Below the pieces are notes generated by a model. It was given only the letters and a program-made list of their open reading frames with translations, did no database searches and was not told the DNA's origin. 64,000 nt of DNA from Cellulomonas sp. Leaf334 (GTDB lineage Bacteria; Actinomycetota; Actinomycetes; Actinomycetales; Cellulomonadaceae): NCBI RefSeq assembly GCF_001424195.1, contig NZ_LMOO01000001.1, forward strand, positions 1,036,569 to 1,100,568, read 5' to 3'. Below, in pieces: positions 1 to 12,326 of the stretch (position 1 is its first letter; each line of letters begins with the position of its first letter). A program made the translations under genes and the position numbers.

Positions 1-1
1 G

Positions 2-109
2 CTCGAAGCGAGCCTCGTGGCCGACGACGGCGTGCGGGTGCGCGCCGTCGCGCTCCGGCTCGAAGGGCACCGCGGCTCCTGGCGCGTCACGGCGCTCGAG
101 ATCGGCTGA
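2..109 (+). CDS. C-terminal end of an Rv3235-family protein (partial)
   Basis: Only the last 35 codons are present, and the gene starts outside the window. The visible peptide ends in the motif RLEGHRGSWRVTALEIG followed by TGA. A tail of the form 'RW(R)VTALE(I/L)G' is typical of the small actinobacterial Rv3235 family, which sits beside secA in many actinobacteria. The function of that family is unknown. The assignment rests on this tail plus position, so the family name is likely but not certain. The gene converges on secA and shares its terminator. Confidence 0.6.
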   Translation, partial: LEASLVADDGVRVRAVALRLEGHRGSWRVTALEIG

Positions 110-120
110 GCAGACACACC

Positions 121-153
121 GAAGCCCGCCCCCGGACAACGGGGGCGGGCTTC
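121..153. terminator. Bidirectional intrinsic-type terminator between the Rv3235-like gene and secA
   Basis: A perfect 14-bp inverted repeat (121–134 with 140–153) surrounds a 5-nt loop, GACAA. It lies 11 bp after one stop codon and 8 bp before the convergent secA stop. There is no strong U-tract, as is usual in very GC-rich actinobacteria. It should stop transcripts from both sides. Confidence 0.85.
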
Positions 154-161
154 CGTGTGCG

Positions 162-2969
<2,808 letters not shown>

Positions 2970-3950
2970 GCACTACTCCCGACGTGTTCGCGCTCCGGGC
3001 GCTAGCGGCGTCGGAGCGGCTGAGGTGACCGGCCGCACGGCCGGGCGCGTCCATCGTAGGCGAGCCTGCGCGGCGTGGGCGAAGAACGACCACCGCAGCC
3101 GCCAGCAGGATGGCCCCGACCACACCGGCGGGGCCGAGGCGCTCGTCGCGCAGCAGGACCGCCCCGACGGTCGCGGTCAGCGGCTCGAGCAGCGCGAGCA
3201 GGGCCGCGGTCGTCGCGGGAACGCGCCGCAGGCCCGTGAAGTAGGCGCTGTAGGCCGCCGCGGTGGGGACGACCGCCAGGTAGGCGAGGAGCACCCAGCC
3301 CTCCGCGTCGGACGGGACCCCGAGGCCCGGACCGGCCACCGCGGCGACCGGCAGCAGCGAGATTCCGCCGAGCGTGAACGACGTCGCCGTCAGCGGCAGC
3401 GGGCCCAGACCGGGCACGTCGCGGCGGTTCAGCCCGGTCATCGTCGCGAACGCCGCGGCAGCCACGAGGGCGATCAGGGCGCCGGCCGCTGTCCCCGGAC
3501 CGGCCGCGTCCGACGGCCCCACCAGGAGCACCAGCCCGGCCAGCGCCATCCCGAGCGCGACGAGCGTCCGCGGCGACGGGAGCCGCCGGGCGGACACGGC
3601 GGTGCCCACCGCGACGAGCAGCGGCGCGGCCCCGAGGGCGACCAGCGTGGCGACCGCGACGCCCGCGCGCTGGACCGCTGCGAAGTACGCGGCCTGGTAG
3701 ACGGCGGCGAGCAGGGCGGTCTCCACCACGAGCAGGACCACCGGGCGGGTCCGGGCCAGCCCGCGCAGCGCACCGGTCACCGCGAGCGCGAGCAGGAGCA
3801 CCCCCCCGCCGCCGAGGAGCCGGTAGGCGGCGACGGTCAGCGGCGGCAGCCCCGCGGAGTCGGCCAGCGCGGCACCGGCCAGACCGCCAGTCCCCCACAG
3901 GACGCCGCCCAGCGCGACGAGGGCGAAGTCGCGGGGGCGCGTCTCGTGCG

Positions 3951-5207
3951 TCACGCCGACCGGACGGCGTGCGCCAGGGCTGGTGCGAGGTCACCGCGCA
4001 ACGACCCGTCCCGGTCGCCGACGACGATGTCGGGCAGGCCGAGCCACCCGGCCAGCTCGTGCAGCTCCGCCGCCAGCGGTTCCACCACGTCGGCGTCGGG
4101 CACCGACGAACCGGTCGCGCGGTGGGCGGCGAGCACGCGCAGGGTCCCCGCCTGACGGTCGGCCTTGAGGTCGACGAGCGCCGGCAGCGACTCCCCCAGC
4201 AGGAACGGGAGGACGTAGTACCCCCAGACCCGCTTGGGCTCGGGGGTGTAGATCTCGATGCGGTAGCGCAGGCCGAAGAGCGCCTCGAGGCGGCGGCGCT
4301 CGAAGACGAGCGGGTCGAACGGGTTGAGCAGCGCTCGGCCGGTGGCCCGGCGCGGCAGGTCCGCGTCGCGGTGCCGCCACACGGTGCCCTGGTTCCACCC
4401 GTCGACCACGACCTCGTGGAGCACGCCCTCCTCGACGAGGTCGGTGATGGCGGCGGCGGCGCGGGACTCCTTGATGCGGAAGTAGTCGGCGATGCTGCGC
4501 AGCGTGCCGATGCCGTGCGCGCGCGCGCCGATCTCCGTCAGCGCCCGGACCGCGTCCTCGTCCGACGGCTCGGGCAGGGCCAGCACGTCGGGCGGGAGCA
4601 CGCGGCTGGTCAGGTCGTAGCGGCGCTCGAACGCGCTGTTGCGACCGGCCGACGTGATCTCCCCGGTGAAGAACAGGAACTCCAGCACGCGCTTGGCCAC
4701 CGACCAGTTCCACCCCCACTCGCCGCGCGTCGTGGGGTGGTCGGCCTCGAAGTCCTCCTGCACCTGCCGCGCGGTGAGGGGGCCGCGCTCGGCGATGATG
4801 GCGCGGACCTCGTCGATGATGGGCGAGTGCTTCAGCGGCACCTCCGCGATCGCGCCCCACGCCTGGTCGACGTAGGCGCGCTGCCGCCACCCCAGCAGCC
4901 GGAACGTCTCCGGCGGCACGTAGGACGCCATGTGCGCCCACGTCTCGACGAGCCGGCGCGGCGCCGTCCCCGACGCCCTGTCGAGCAGCGCAGGGTCGTA
5001 CGCGCCCAGCCGGGAGAACGTGGGCAGGAGGTGCGCGCGGGCCAGCACGTTGACCGAGTCGATCTGCAGCACGCCGAGCCGGTCCACCACCTGCTGGAAC
5101 TGCCGCATGGTCGGCTCCGCGGTACGCACCGGGCGCGGGCGGTCGAGCCCCTGCGCGCGCAACGTGATGCGACGGGCCTGCGACAGGGTGAGGCGTTCGG
5201 CGGTCAC
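3951..5207 (-). CDS. YcaQ/AlkX-like winged-helix DNA glycosylase (HTH_42 family)
   Basis: The 418-residue protein belongs to the HTH_42 winged-helix family (formerly DUF1006), which includes E. coli YcaQ/AlkX. Those enzymes excise alkylated bases and unhook interstrand crosslinks. The N-terminus carries the family signature GVLQIDSVNVLARAH, so the catalytic Q-x-D motif is Q48–D50. I chose the GTG at 5207 because VTAERLTLSQARRITL matches the family N-terminus; the open frame extends further upstream but is low-complexity Arg/Pro sequence. It overlaps the EamA gene by 4 bp. Substrate specificity is inferred from the family. Confidence 0.85.
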   Translation of the reverse strand: MTAERLTLSQARRITLRAQGLDRPRPVRTAEPTMRQFQQVVDRLGVLQIDSVNVLARAHLLPTFSRLGAYDPALLDRASGTAPRRLVETWAHMASYVPPETFRLLGWRQRAYVDQAWGAIAEVPLKHSPIIDEVRAIIAERGPLTARQVQEDFEADHPTTRGEWGWNWSVAKRVLEFLFFTGEITSAGRNSAFERRYDLTSRVLPPDVLALPEPSDEDAVRALTEIGARAHGIGTLRSIADYFRIKESRAAAAITDLVEEGVLHEVVVDGWNQGTVWRHRDADLPRRATGRALLNPFDPLVFERRRLEALFGLRYRIEIYTPEPKRVWGYYVLPFLLGESLPALVDLKADRQAGTLRVLAAHRATGSSVPDADVVEPLAAELHELAGWLGLPDIVVGDRDGSLRGDLAPALAHAVRSA

Positions 5208-5233
5208 CCGCCCATCCTGCCGTCCTCCACCCA

Positions 5234-5280
5234 CACGACGACGCCCGGCCGGTCGTGTCGACCGTGCCGGGCGTCGTCGT
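5234..5280 (-). terminator. Terminator downstream of hpf
   Basis: A perfect 14-bp inverted repeat (5235–5248 with 5267–5280) encloses a further GGTCG/CGACC pairing. It begins 14 bp after the hpf stop and lies before the next leftward gene, so it should end the hpf transcript. Confidence 0.75.
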
Positions 5281-5293
5281 CGATCGAGTCTGG

Positions 5294-5923
5294 TCAGCCG
5301 CCGACCGTCGCGAGCGGGGCTGCGGTCACCGCGGCGTCGAGCTTGATGACGCCGTAGCTCCACCCGCGCCGGCGGTACGCGACCGACGGCTGGGCGGTCT
5401 CGGCGTCGATGAACAGGAAGAAGTCGTGACCGACGAGCTCCATCTCGTAGAGCGCGTCGTCGACCGTCATCGGCTGTGCCTGGTGGACCTTCTCGCGGAT
5501 GACGACGGGCGAGTCGCCGAGCGTCGTCTCGACCGCGGCGTCCGGGTCGACGGGTGCGGGCGCGGCCGGCTCCGGCTCGGGCGGACGCACGTCGACGGGG
5601 GCGATCGGAGTGTGGTTGCGGTGGTCCTTGCGCCGGTCGCGCGTCCGACGGAGTCGCTCGAGGAGCTTCCCGAGAGCCAGGTCCAGAGCCGCGTACCTGT
5701 CGTCCGCACACGCCTCGGCGCGGATCACGGGCCCGCGGTCGACGACGGTGAGCTCGACGCGCTCACTGCTGCCTGCCTGTCGGGGGTTCGTCTCGTGCGA
5801 CACGACGACGTCGATGCGCTGGGCGCGGGGGGCCAGCTGCTCGACTTTCGCGAGCTTCTGCTCGACGTGCGCCCGATACTTCGGGAGCACCTCGGTGTGC
5901 CGGCCGGCAACCACGATCTCCAT
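5294..5923 (-). CDS. hpf: Long-form ribosome hibernation promoting factor
   Basis: This protein binds the ribosome in stationary phase or stress and dimerises 70S particles into inactive 100S. At 209 residues it is the long form. An N-terminal ribosome-binding S30AE domain (about 1–105, starting MEIVVAGRHTEVLPKYR) is joined by a Pro/Glu/Ala linker (about 106–140) to the C-terminal dimerisation domain (about 150–205, with GHDFFLFID and WSYGVIKLD). A strong AGGAGG sits 6 nt before the ATG. Its position between secA and comF is the conserved actinobacterial one (Rv3241c). The leader is long, with a possible -10 near 6081. Confidence 0.96.
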   Translation of the reverse strand: MEIVVAGRHTEVLPKYRAHVEQKLAKVEQLAPRAQRIDVVVSHETNPRQAGSSERVELTVVDRGPVIRAEACADDRYAALDLALGKLLERLRRTRDRRKDHRNHTPIAPVDVRPPEPEPAAPAPVDPDAAVETTLGDSPVVIREKVHQAQPMTVDDALYEMELVGHDFFLFIDAETAQPSVAYRRRGWSYGVIKLDAAVTAAPLATVGG

Positions 5924-5983
5924 GTGAGCCTCCTGAGAGGGTCAGGGGCGGGTCGTGCCCGCCCGGGGTGACAGTGCGATGGG

Positions 5984-5999
5984 CTGCCCCAGGGGGCAG
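5984..5999 (-). other. Hairpin in the comF–hpf gap / hpf leader
   Basis: CTGCCC and GGGCAG form a short, very GC-rich stem-loop in the 203-bp gap between comF and hpf. It lies downstream of the likely hpf promoter and so would be in the hpf leader. It could equally weaken read-through from comF. Nothing else stands out in this gap. Confidence 0.35.
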
Positions 6000-6080
6000 T
6001 CGGGCGGCGTCACCTCCTCCCGCGGCCGGCCCGGTCGACCCGTGGGGGTCGGTCCGAGCTCGCCGTCGGCTCAGGACCCC

Positions 6081-6086
6081 ACGCTA
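6081..6086 (-). promoter_or_regulatory. Probable -10 box for hpf
   Basis: On the minus strand this reads TAGCGT, fitting the actinobacterial TANNNT -10 consensus. It lies 158 bp before the hpf start, in non-coding DNA. No clear -35 is visible. Confidence 0.4.
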
Positions 6087-6126
6087 ACCCCGCGCCAGCG
6101 CTCGAACCACCCGCGCCGCTCAGTGA

Positions 6127-6858
6127 TCACCCTGTGGACTGCGCTCGCGGGAGTCGGGGCGCAGCCCATGGGCCGGGAGTCGACGCGAGCGTCACCGCGC
6201 CCACGACCTGCGCGCCGGCACGCTCGAGCGCGGAGCGGCACGCGGCGATCGTCGCACCCGTGGTGAGGACGTCGTCCACGACCAGGACCCGCCGGCCGGC
6301 CAGTCGCGCGACGTGCCTCGTCGGCACGCGGACGTGACCGGCGAGGTTGCGGGTGCGCGCCCGGGCGCCGAGACCGACCTGGTCGTGACCCCGCGTCCGG
6401 ACGAGCACCGGCGCCGCCGCGGCGACCACGCCCCCGAGCGCGAGACCGTCCGCGACGCCCGTCGCGAGGGCGTCGACCAGGTTGCCGCCCCGGCGTCGAC
6501 GCGCCGCGCCCGTCGACGGGCTGGGCACGACCAGCAGAGGCCCAGCCACGACGTCGGAGGACAGCCCGGGGGCTGCGTCGGCGAGGGCGGCCACGAACGG
6601 GCGCGTCAGGTCGAACCGTCCGCGGTCCTTCCACGCGACGACGGCGCGCCGGACCGGGCCGGTGCAGTCCGCGAGCGTCCACACCGGCAGCGGACCCGAC
6701 CCGTCCATGCGGTCGAGCCGAGGGACCCGGTCCTCGCACCGCCACAGCCCACCCGCGAGACGGTCCGCGCACGCTGCGCACCACGCGACGTCGTCGAGCC
6801 CGCAGCCGGCGCACTCGACCGGGACGAGCAGACCGAGCAGCTCACGCGCGAACGTCAT
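6127..6858 (-). CDS. comF: ComF-family phosphoribosyltransferase-like protein
   Basis: The 243-residue protein has the ComF layout. An N-terminal zinc finger with C16, C19, C27 and C30 (ECAGCG…CAAC) is followed by a phosphoribosyltransferase fold carrying the PRPP-binding motif VLVVDDVLTTGAT near residue 196. ComF supports DNA uptake in competent bacteria; in actinobacteria its role is less clear, and the phosphoribosyltransferase activity is untested. It lies between lpqB and hpf, as in mycobacteria (Rv3242c). The gap to lpqB is 72 bp with no strong terminator, so it may be co-transcribed with mtrAB–lpqB. Confidence 0.88.
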   Translation of the reverse strand: MTFARELLGLLVPVECAGCGLDDVAWCAACADRLAGGLWRCEDRVPRLDRMDGSGPLPVWTLADCTGPVRRAVVAWKDRGRFDLTRPFVAALADAAPGLSSDVVAGPLLVVPSPSTGAARRRRGGNLVDALATGVADGLALGGVVAAAAPVLVRTRGHDQVGLGARARTRNLAGHVRVPTRHVARLAGRRVLVVDDVLTTGATIAACRSALERAGAQVVGAVTLASTPGPWAAPRLPRAQSTG

Positions 6859-6930
6859 GCGCTGAGCGTGCCCGGCCCCGGCCCCGACCCGCCCTCGACG
6901 TGGGGACGACGGTGGGCTGTGGGCGGCTCG

Positions 6931-8586
6931 TCAGCCGGGGAACGACGGGGACGACACACCCGTCACACCGAGGATCTGTGCCCATGTGGTGCCGAACCTG
7001 CGCAGCTCACCGTCGGTCGTCGTGACGTAGATGACCGTGCTCGCGGCGAGGTCGGCGAGGTTCGCGACCTCCGGCAGCGGCCTCGTCGGCCCGGCGACCG
7101 GGACGAGGTGCACGTTCGCGCTGCCGACAGACCGCCCGACGACCGCCAGCGTCGACTCCCCCGACCACACGACCGACGACGCGTCCACCAAGGACGCACC
7201 CGCCCGGACCGGGGACCCCAGCTGCTGCGGCGCGCCGGAGTCGTCACGGGTGATCGCAGCGATGTCCACCTGGACACCGTCGGCGCCGGCGGAGACGACC
7301 GCGATCCGGACGCCGTCACGCGCCACCCGGACCGCACGGACCACCCGGCCCTCGAGCCAGTCGGCGCTCACCTGCACGGACGGTGCTCCGACGCGCGCGG
7401 CGACGAGACCGCTGGCCGGCTGCGCCGTCCACGCCCAGTCGAACCGGTCGACGGACGGTGCGGCCAGGCCCGAGCCGGTCACGAGCTCCTGCGGCCCGAC
7501 CTCCGTGGTCGGCACCGTGGTCAGCGTGCTGGGACCGGACAGCATGACGCGCACCGAGCCGTCCTCGTTGCGTGCCGGGCTGCGCGGGTCGAGCCCGTCG
7601 AGGGCGTCGAGGCCGGGCACCGGCTCGATCTGGCCGTCGACGAGCGCGACGAGGCGGTTGTCCTGCACGAGCTCGAGATGTCCCGACGGACCGGAGCCGC
7701 TCTCCAGGGTGGCCGAACCCTCGAGCGGCACGTCCCGGGCGTACACCTGCACCGAGCTGATCTCCCGCACGGGTCGCAGGCTCGCCTCGATCTGGGCGAT
7801 CAGCAGGTCCCGGTCCGCGCGGGTCACGGCGAGCGCGGGCTCCAGGCGGACCGACGCCACCCCGTCCGCCTCGTCGATGAGCACGGCCTCCGGGTTGAGC
7901 TCGACCCCGTCGGGCACGGCCGTCACGACCGCGTCCTGCAACCAGGCCGACGGCCCGGCGAGCAGCTCGCTGACGATGGACGTGCTCAGGTTCTTGTCCG
8001 GGAACCAGCGCTCCTCGGGGACCAGGAACTTCTGGTCCGGTGAGACGAAGTAGAGCGACGCCGGTCGGTACAGGCGGGCGAAGTCCTCCTGCTGGAGGAT
8101 CAGGCCGGGTGGCGTCGCGGCGATCCGCCACTCGTCGGCGTCGTTGCGGACCATCCCGAACGTCACGGACTCGCGACCGTCCGGCGGCGCCTCGGCGTAG
8201 ACCCCGCTCTCGCCGACGCGGGCCTCGACGGGGACGTCGATCGTGACCTCGGTCTCCGTCGTCGTCGGCGCGGGCTCGACGGCACCCGAGACGAGCACAC
8301 CCGCCGTCGGGTCCCACGTGGCCTTCGCCTCGCCGGCGAGGTACTCGCGGGCCGTCCCGAAGTTGTCGGTGAACCCTGCGGCGCCCGCGGCGAGGAAGCC
8401 GTCGACGATCTCGGCCGGGGTGTCTCCCGGCTGTGGGCCCTCGGCGAGCACGTCGATCTCCGAGGGCTCGGTGACCTCCGTGTCACCCTCCTGGACCGGT
8501 CCGGACGTCGGGATGGCGGTGCAGGCCGTGAGGACGACGACCGCGCCGAGGGCGACGGTGGCGCGACGGAGCCGGAGCGCGATCAT
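6931..8586 (-). CDS. lpqB: Lipoprotein LpqB
   Basis: LpqB is a surface lipoprotein that interacts with the sensor kinase MtrB and modulates MtrAB signalling in mycobacteria. The 551-residue product starts with a lipoprotein signal peptide (VALGAVVVLTAC, lipobox LTAC, lipidated Cys about 20), followed by a GerMN-like region and a C-terminal beta-propeller-like LpqB domain. The ATG at 8586 is chosen because it begins the signal peptide and overlaps the mtrB stop by 4 bp. The open frame continues upstream, but only as the shadow of mtrB. Confidence 0.94.
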   Translation of the reverse strand: MIALRLRRATVALGAVVVLTACTAIPTSGPVQEGDTEVTEPSEIDVLAEGPQPGDTPAEIVDGFLAAGAAGFTDNFGTAREYLAGEAKATWDPTAGVLVSGAVEPAPTTTETEVTIDVPVEARVGESGVYAEAPPDGRESVTFGMVRNDADEWRIAATPPGLILQQEDFARLYRPASLYFVSPDQKFLVPEERWFPDKNLSTSIVSELLAGPSAWLQDAVVTAVPDGVELNPEAVLIDEADGVASVRLEPALAVTRADRDLLIAQIEASLRPVREISSVQVYARDVPLEGSATLESGSGPSGHLELVQDNRLVALVDGQIEPVPGLDALDGLDPRSPARNEDGSVRVMLSGPSTLTTVPTTEVGPQELVTGSGLAAPSVDRFDWAWTAQPASGLVAARVGAPSVQVSADWLEGRVVRAVRVARDGVRIAVVSAGADGVQVDIAAITRDDSGAPQQLGSPVRAGASLVDASSVVWSGESTLAVVGRSVGSANVHLVPVAGPTRPLPEVANLADLAASTVIYVTTTDGELRRFGTTWAQILGVTGVSSPSFPG

Positions 8587-10295
8587 CGGACCTCCTGCCG
8601 CTCGTCGTCGGACAGCGTGGCGTCGAGGTCGTCGGACCCCATCTCCGGGAGCGCTGCCGGGTCGTTGTGCGGGCGCGCGACGATCCGCAGGGAGCCCGTG
8701 ATCGGCGACTCCTCCGGCTGCAGCGGCAGGGGTGACGCGGTGAGCCGGATCCCCGCGCGTCGCGGGAGCGTGAGCCGGAAGCTCGCCCCGCGGCCGGGCC
8801 TGCCCCACGCCTCCAGCCAGCCGCCGTGCAGGTGGGCGTCCTCCAACGAGATGGCCAGCCCGAGCCCTGTGCCGCCCGTCGTGCGAGCCCGTGCCGGGTC
8901 GGCGCGCCAGAAGCGGTCGAACACGTGCGCGGCCTCGTCGGGGGTCATTCCCACGCCCCGGTCGCGGACGGTGACCGCGACGGCGTGCGCGTCGGCGCCG
9001 ACGGTGACCTCGACGGTGCTGCCCTCGGCGTGCTCGACGGCGTTGACCAGCAGGTTGCGCAGGATCCGCTCGACCCGGCGGGGGTCGATGTCCGCGACGC
9101 AGCGCTCCTCGGGAACCACCACGTGCAGCCACGCGCCTCGGCGCTCGGCGAGCGGGGCGGCGTGGTCGACCGCCTGGATCACGACGTCGCGCACGTCGCG
9201 GCCCTCGGCTTCGAGCATCGCCGCACCCGCGTCGAACCGGCTGATCTCGAGCAGGTCCGCCAGGAGGTCCTCGAACCGGTCGAGCTGGGTCTGCAGGAGC
9301 TCCGCCGAGCGCTTCGCGGCAGGGTCGAAGTCCGCGCGCGAGGCGTGGATGACCTCCCCGGCCATCCGGATGGTCGTCAGCGGGGTCCGCAGCTCGTGCG
9401 ACACGTCGGAGACGAACCGCCGCTGCAACGTGGACAGCTCCTCCATGCGGTGGATCTGGTCCTGGAGGCTGTCGGCCATCTCGTTGAACGAGCGGGCCAG
9501 GGTGGCCATCTCGTCCTCACCCTTCTCCGGCATCCGCTCGGACAGGTGCCCGTCCGCCAGCCGCTCGGCGACCTCCGCCGCGCGCCGCACGGGCCGGACC
9601 GTCTGCCGCGTGACCAGCCACGTCATGCTCCCCAGCAGCACGACCAGCGCGACCGCGGCGAGGCCCAGCGTGCGCTGCAGGAAGTCGAGCCGGTCCTGCT
9701 CGGACTGCAGGCTGTAGAGGAAGAAGAGCTGGTACGTCCCGTCGACCGGCACGGTCACGTCCTGCCCCACCATCACCCCGGGCGAGACGCCACCGGTCTC
9801 CCGCGGGATCGCCACGGACTGCCAGTGCTGCCCCCCGGTGGCCGTCGCCAGGCGCAGGTCGCGGCTGACGAGCGGGACGAGGGCCTGGTCCGACGCCGCA
9901 CCGGGGATGAACATGTCGCCGCCCTGCTGCCCGGGTGCGCGCAGCAGGAACACCTCGCGGCGGTCCGACCCGCCGGTGCGCTGTGCGCGGGCGACGTCGC
10001 CCTTGAGCCGCTGCACGTCGGGGCTGGTCGCCGCGGTCGAGTTGTCGAACGTGGCCTGGGCCTGCAACGTGGACCGGGCGCTCTCCTGGAGGACCTGGTT
10101 CAGACGGTCCTCGAAGAGATCGGCCGCCGTGCGGGCGCTCACGTAGGCACCGATGAGGGTGAGCGCGACGAGGCCGATCGCCAGCGTGGAGGTGATGACG
10201 CGGATCTGCAGGGACGAGCGCCAGGCCCGGGTCCACGAGCGGACCCGTCGCCTCGACCGTGCCCGGAGCAGCCGCCAGGCGCCGCTCACCCGCAC
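8583..10295 (-). CDS. mtrB: Sensor histidine kinase MtrB
   Basis: MtrB senses envelope state and phosphorylates MtrA, controlling cell division and wall metabolism genes. The 570-residue protein has two transmembrane helices (about 32–52 and 209–228) flanking an extracellular sensor domain, then HAMP, a HisKA domain with the phospho-acceptor His in FVSDVSHELRTPL (about H300), and a HATPase domain with DRGVGM and GTGLGLAI. I chose the GTG at 10295 because GGGAG lies 7 nt upstream; an in-frame start at 10346 would overlap mtrA by 35 bp. It sits 16 bp after mtrA and overlaps lpqB. Confidence 0.95.
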   Translation of the reverse strand: MRVSGAWRLLRARSRRRVRSWTRAWRSSLQIRVITSTLAIGLVALTLIGAYVSARTAADLFEDRLNQVLQESARSTLQAQATFDNSTAATSPDVQRLKGDVARAQRTGGSDRREVFLLRAPGQQGGDMFIPGAASDQALVPLVSRDLRLATATGGQHWQSVAIPRETGGVSPGVMVGQDVTVPVDGTYQLFFLYSLQSEQDRLDFLQRTLGLAAVALVVLLGSMTWLVTRQTVRPVRRAAEVAERLADGHLSERMPEKGEDEMATLARSFNEMADSLQDQIHRMEELSTLQRRFVSDVSHELRTPLTTIRMAGEVIHASRADFDPAAKRSAELLQTQLDRFEDLLADLLEISRFDAGAAMLEAEGRDVRDVVIQAVDHAAPLAERRGAWLHVVVPEERCVADIDPRRVERILRNLLVNAVEHAEGSTVEVTVGADAHAVAVTVRDRGVGMTPDEAAHVFDRFWRADPARARTTGGTGLGLAISLEDAHLHGGWLEAWGRPGRGASFRLTLPRRAGIRLTASPLPLQPEESPITGSLRIVARPHNDPAALPEMGSDDLDATLSDDERQEVR

Positions 10296-10311
10296 GGGTC
10301 TGCTCCCGACC

Positions 10312-10995
10312 TCACGTCGAGGCCACGCCCGCCTTGTAGCCGACACCGCGGACGGTGACGACGATCTCGGGCTGCTCGGGGTCGTTCTCGATCTTCGAGC
10401 GCAGACGCTGCACGTGGACGTTCACCAGGCGGGTGTCGGCGGCGTGCCGGTACCCCCACACCTTCTCCAGCAGCACCTCGCGCGTGAACACCTGCCACGG
10501 CTTGCGCGCGAGCGCCACCAGCAGGTCGAACTCGAGCGGCGTCAACGAGACGGGACGGCCCGCCCGCGCGACCCGGTGGCCGGGCACGTCGATCGTGACG
10601 TCGCCGATCGTCAGGTGCTCGGGCGCCGGCTCGTCGCTGCGGCGCAGGCGCGCACGGACGCGGGCCACGAGCTCCTTCGGCTTGAAGGGCTTCGAGATGT
10701 AGTCGTCCGCCCCCGACTCCAGGCCGAGCACCACGTCGACCGTGTCGCTCTTGGCCGTGAGCATGACGATGGGCACACCCGACTCGGCGCGGATCTGCCG
10801 ACAGACCTCGTTGCCGTCCTTGCCCGGCAGCATGAGGTCGAGCAGGACGAGGTCCGGCTGCGTGGCTCGGAACACCCCGATCGCCTCGTCGCCGTCCTCG
10901 CAGAACACCGGGTCGAAACCCTCCGACCGCAGCACGATGCCGATCATCTCGGCCAGCGCGGTGTCGTCGTCGACCACCAGCACGCGTCCCTTCAT
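10312..10995 (-). CDS. mtrA: DNA-binding response regulator MtrA
   Basis: MtrA is the OmpR-family response regulator partner of MtrB. It is 227 residues long, with a receiver domain (acidic pocket DDD at 9–11, phosphorylatable D53 in LLDLMLPG, conserved Lys about 102 in SKPFKPKEL) and a C-terminal winged-helix DNA-binding domain ending in TVRGVGYKAG. The ATG at 10995 gives the family N-terminus MKGRVLVVDDD; an upstream in-frame ATG at 11016 is less likely. It heads the mtrA–mtrB–lpqB operon. The 188-bp gap to the divergent gene must hold both promoters. Confidence 0.97.
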   Translation of the reverse strand: MKGRVLVVDDDTALAEMIGIVLRSEGFDPVFCEDGDEAIGVFRATQPDLVLLDLMLPGKDGNEVCRQIRAESGVPIVMLTAKSDTVDVVLGLESGADDYISKPFKPKELVARVRARLRRSDEPAPEHLTIGDVTIDVPGHRVARAGRPVSLTPLEFDLLVALARKPWQVFTREVLLEKVWGYRHAADTRLVNVHVQRLRSKIENDPEQPEIVVTVRGVGYKAGVAST

Positions 10996-11183
10996 GGCGG
11001 CATTCTCGCACCGCACAGGCCCGTACCTGGGCCACCTGGCGCTGCGACGTGTCCCGACGCGGACAGATCACCCGGTCGCGCATCCCGGGACCGTGCCGTC
11101 GTGGCACGATGATTCCTCCGTGGGGGGCCCGACGACGGTGCCCCCGACCGCCTGCACCACGACAGCCGAGGAGCCGCGCTCGC
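10996..11183. promoter_or_regulatory. Divergent intergenic region between mtrA and the GPDPase-domain operon
   Basis: This 188-bp gap separates two divergent operons and so should hold both promoters. The only clear structures are a short palindrome (GCCCGTACCTGGGC, about 11023–11036) and a G-rich/C-rich pair near 11120–11145 that could fold in the rightward leader. No convincing -10/-35 pair could be picked out. Confidence 0.4.
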
Positions 11184-12326
11184 ATGACGAGCCCGCACGA
11201 CGACGCGCCGCGACCGCCCTCCTGGGCGGCCCCCGCAGGCCCGGGAGCACCACCGCCGGAGACCGTGCCGCAGCCCGGCCCGCCCGTCGCACCACCTCCG
11301 CCCTCACCGTCGGGCTGGGGACAGCAGCCGCCCGGCGGGTACGGCGGCTGGACCCCCGCCGCACCCCCGCCGCCCGGGGTCTCGTGGCGCCCGCAGGCGC
11401 TGCAGCCCGGGATCATCCCGCTGCGTCCGCTGGGGATGGGCGAGATCTACGACGGCGCCTTCCGTGCCGTGCGCGCCAACCCGCGCGTCATGTTCGGGCT
11501 CGCCGCCCTGGTCATGACGATCGCCGTCATCCTCCAGTCCGTCATCCAGTGGTACGTGAAGGGCATCCTCGCGCGGCAGCTCACGGGCGTGTCGGAGGAC
11601 CTCGACCCGTCGGGCCAGCTGGGCGTCGCCGACCAGCTGGGCGCTGCCCTCGGCCTGCTCGCCGGGGCACCGGTGGTCACCATCGCGTCGACCGTCCTGA
11701 CGGGCCTGCTCATCGTGTCCGTCAGCCGGTCGGTGCTCGGCCAGGTGGCGACGATCGGCGAGGTCCTGCGCTCCTGGCGCGTCTGGCTCGTCGTCGGCTT
11801 CACGTTCCTGTCCGGGTTCGTGGTGCTGGCGGTGCTCGCGGCGCTCGTCGCGGGGGTCGCACTGCTCGCGGTGAACGACCAGGTCGCGCTCGCGGTGCTG
11901 GTCGGGTTGGGTGGCTCGCTGGCGTTCCTCGCCGCCGTCCTCTGGTTCGCGACGCGGACGCTGCTGGTGCCACCTGCGCTGATGCTGGAGGGCAAGAAGT
12001 TCTGGCCGACGATCGGCCGGGCGTGGCGGCTCACCCGCCGGACCTTCTGGCGCCTGCTGGGCATCTACCTGCTCACCGCGATCCTCGCCGCGGTCATCGA
12101 GTGGATCATCACGGAGCCCGTGGCCCTCGTCGCGCAGTTCGTCCTGCGCGACCCCACCCTGACGTCCTTCGCCTCCGTCGTCATCGTCGGCGTCGCCACG
12201 ATCATCGCCACCACCCTGTCCACCACGTTCCTGTCCTCCGTGGTCGCCCTCCTGTACATCGACGTGCGGATGCGCCGCGAAGGTCTGGACGTCGAGCTGG
12301 CCCGCGCTGCAGAGAGCACCGCGTGA
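11184..12326 (+). CDS. Membrane protein with GPDPase membrane-domain similarity
   Basis: The 380-residue protein has a Pro/Gly-rich cytoplasmic N-terminus (about 1–75), then the conserved IIPLRPLGMGEIYDGAFRAVRANPRVMF entry into about six transmembrane helices. This layout matches the 'glycerophosphoryl diester phosphodiesterase membrane domain' family, whose name derives from fusions; no phosphodiesterase catalytic domain is present here. The ATG follows GAGGAG by about 10 nt. It is the first gene of a five-gene operon with overlapping or nearly touching ends (DUF4129, DUF4350, MoxR, DUF58). Confidence 0.75.
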   Translation: MTSPHDDAPRPPSWAAPAGPGAPPPETVPQPGPPVAPPPPSPSGWGQQPPGGYGGWTPAAPPPPGVSWRPQALQPGIIPLRPLGMGEIYDGAFRAVRANPRVMFGLAALVMTIAVILQSVIQWYVKGILARQLTGVSEDLDPSGQLGVADQLGAALGLLAGAPVVTIASTVLTGLLIVSVSRSVLGQVATIGEVLRSWRVWLVVGFTFLSGFVVLAVLAALVAGVALLAVNDQVALAVLVGLGGSLAFLAAVLWFATRTLLVPPALMLEGKKFWPTIGRAWRLTRRTFWRLLGIYLLTAILAAVIEWIITEPVALVAQFVLRDPTLTSFASVVIVGVATIIATTLSTTFLSSVVALLYIDVRMRREGLDVELARAAESTA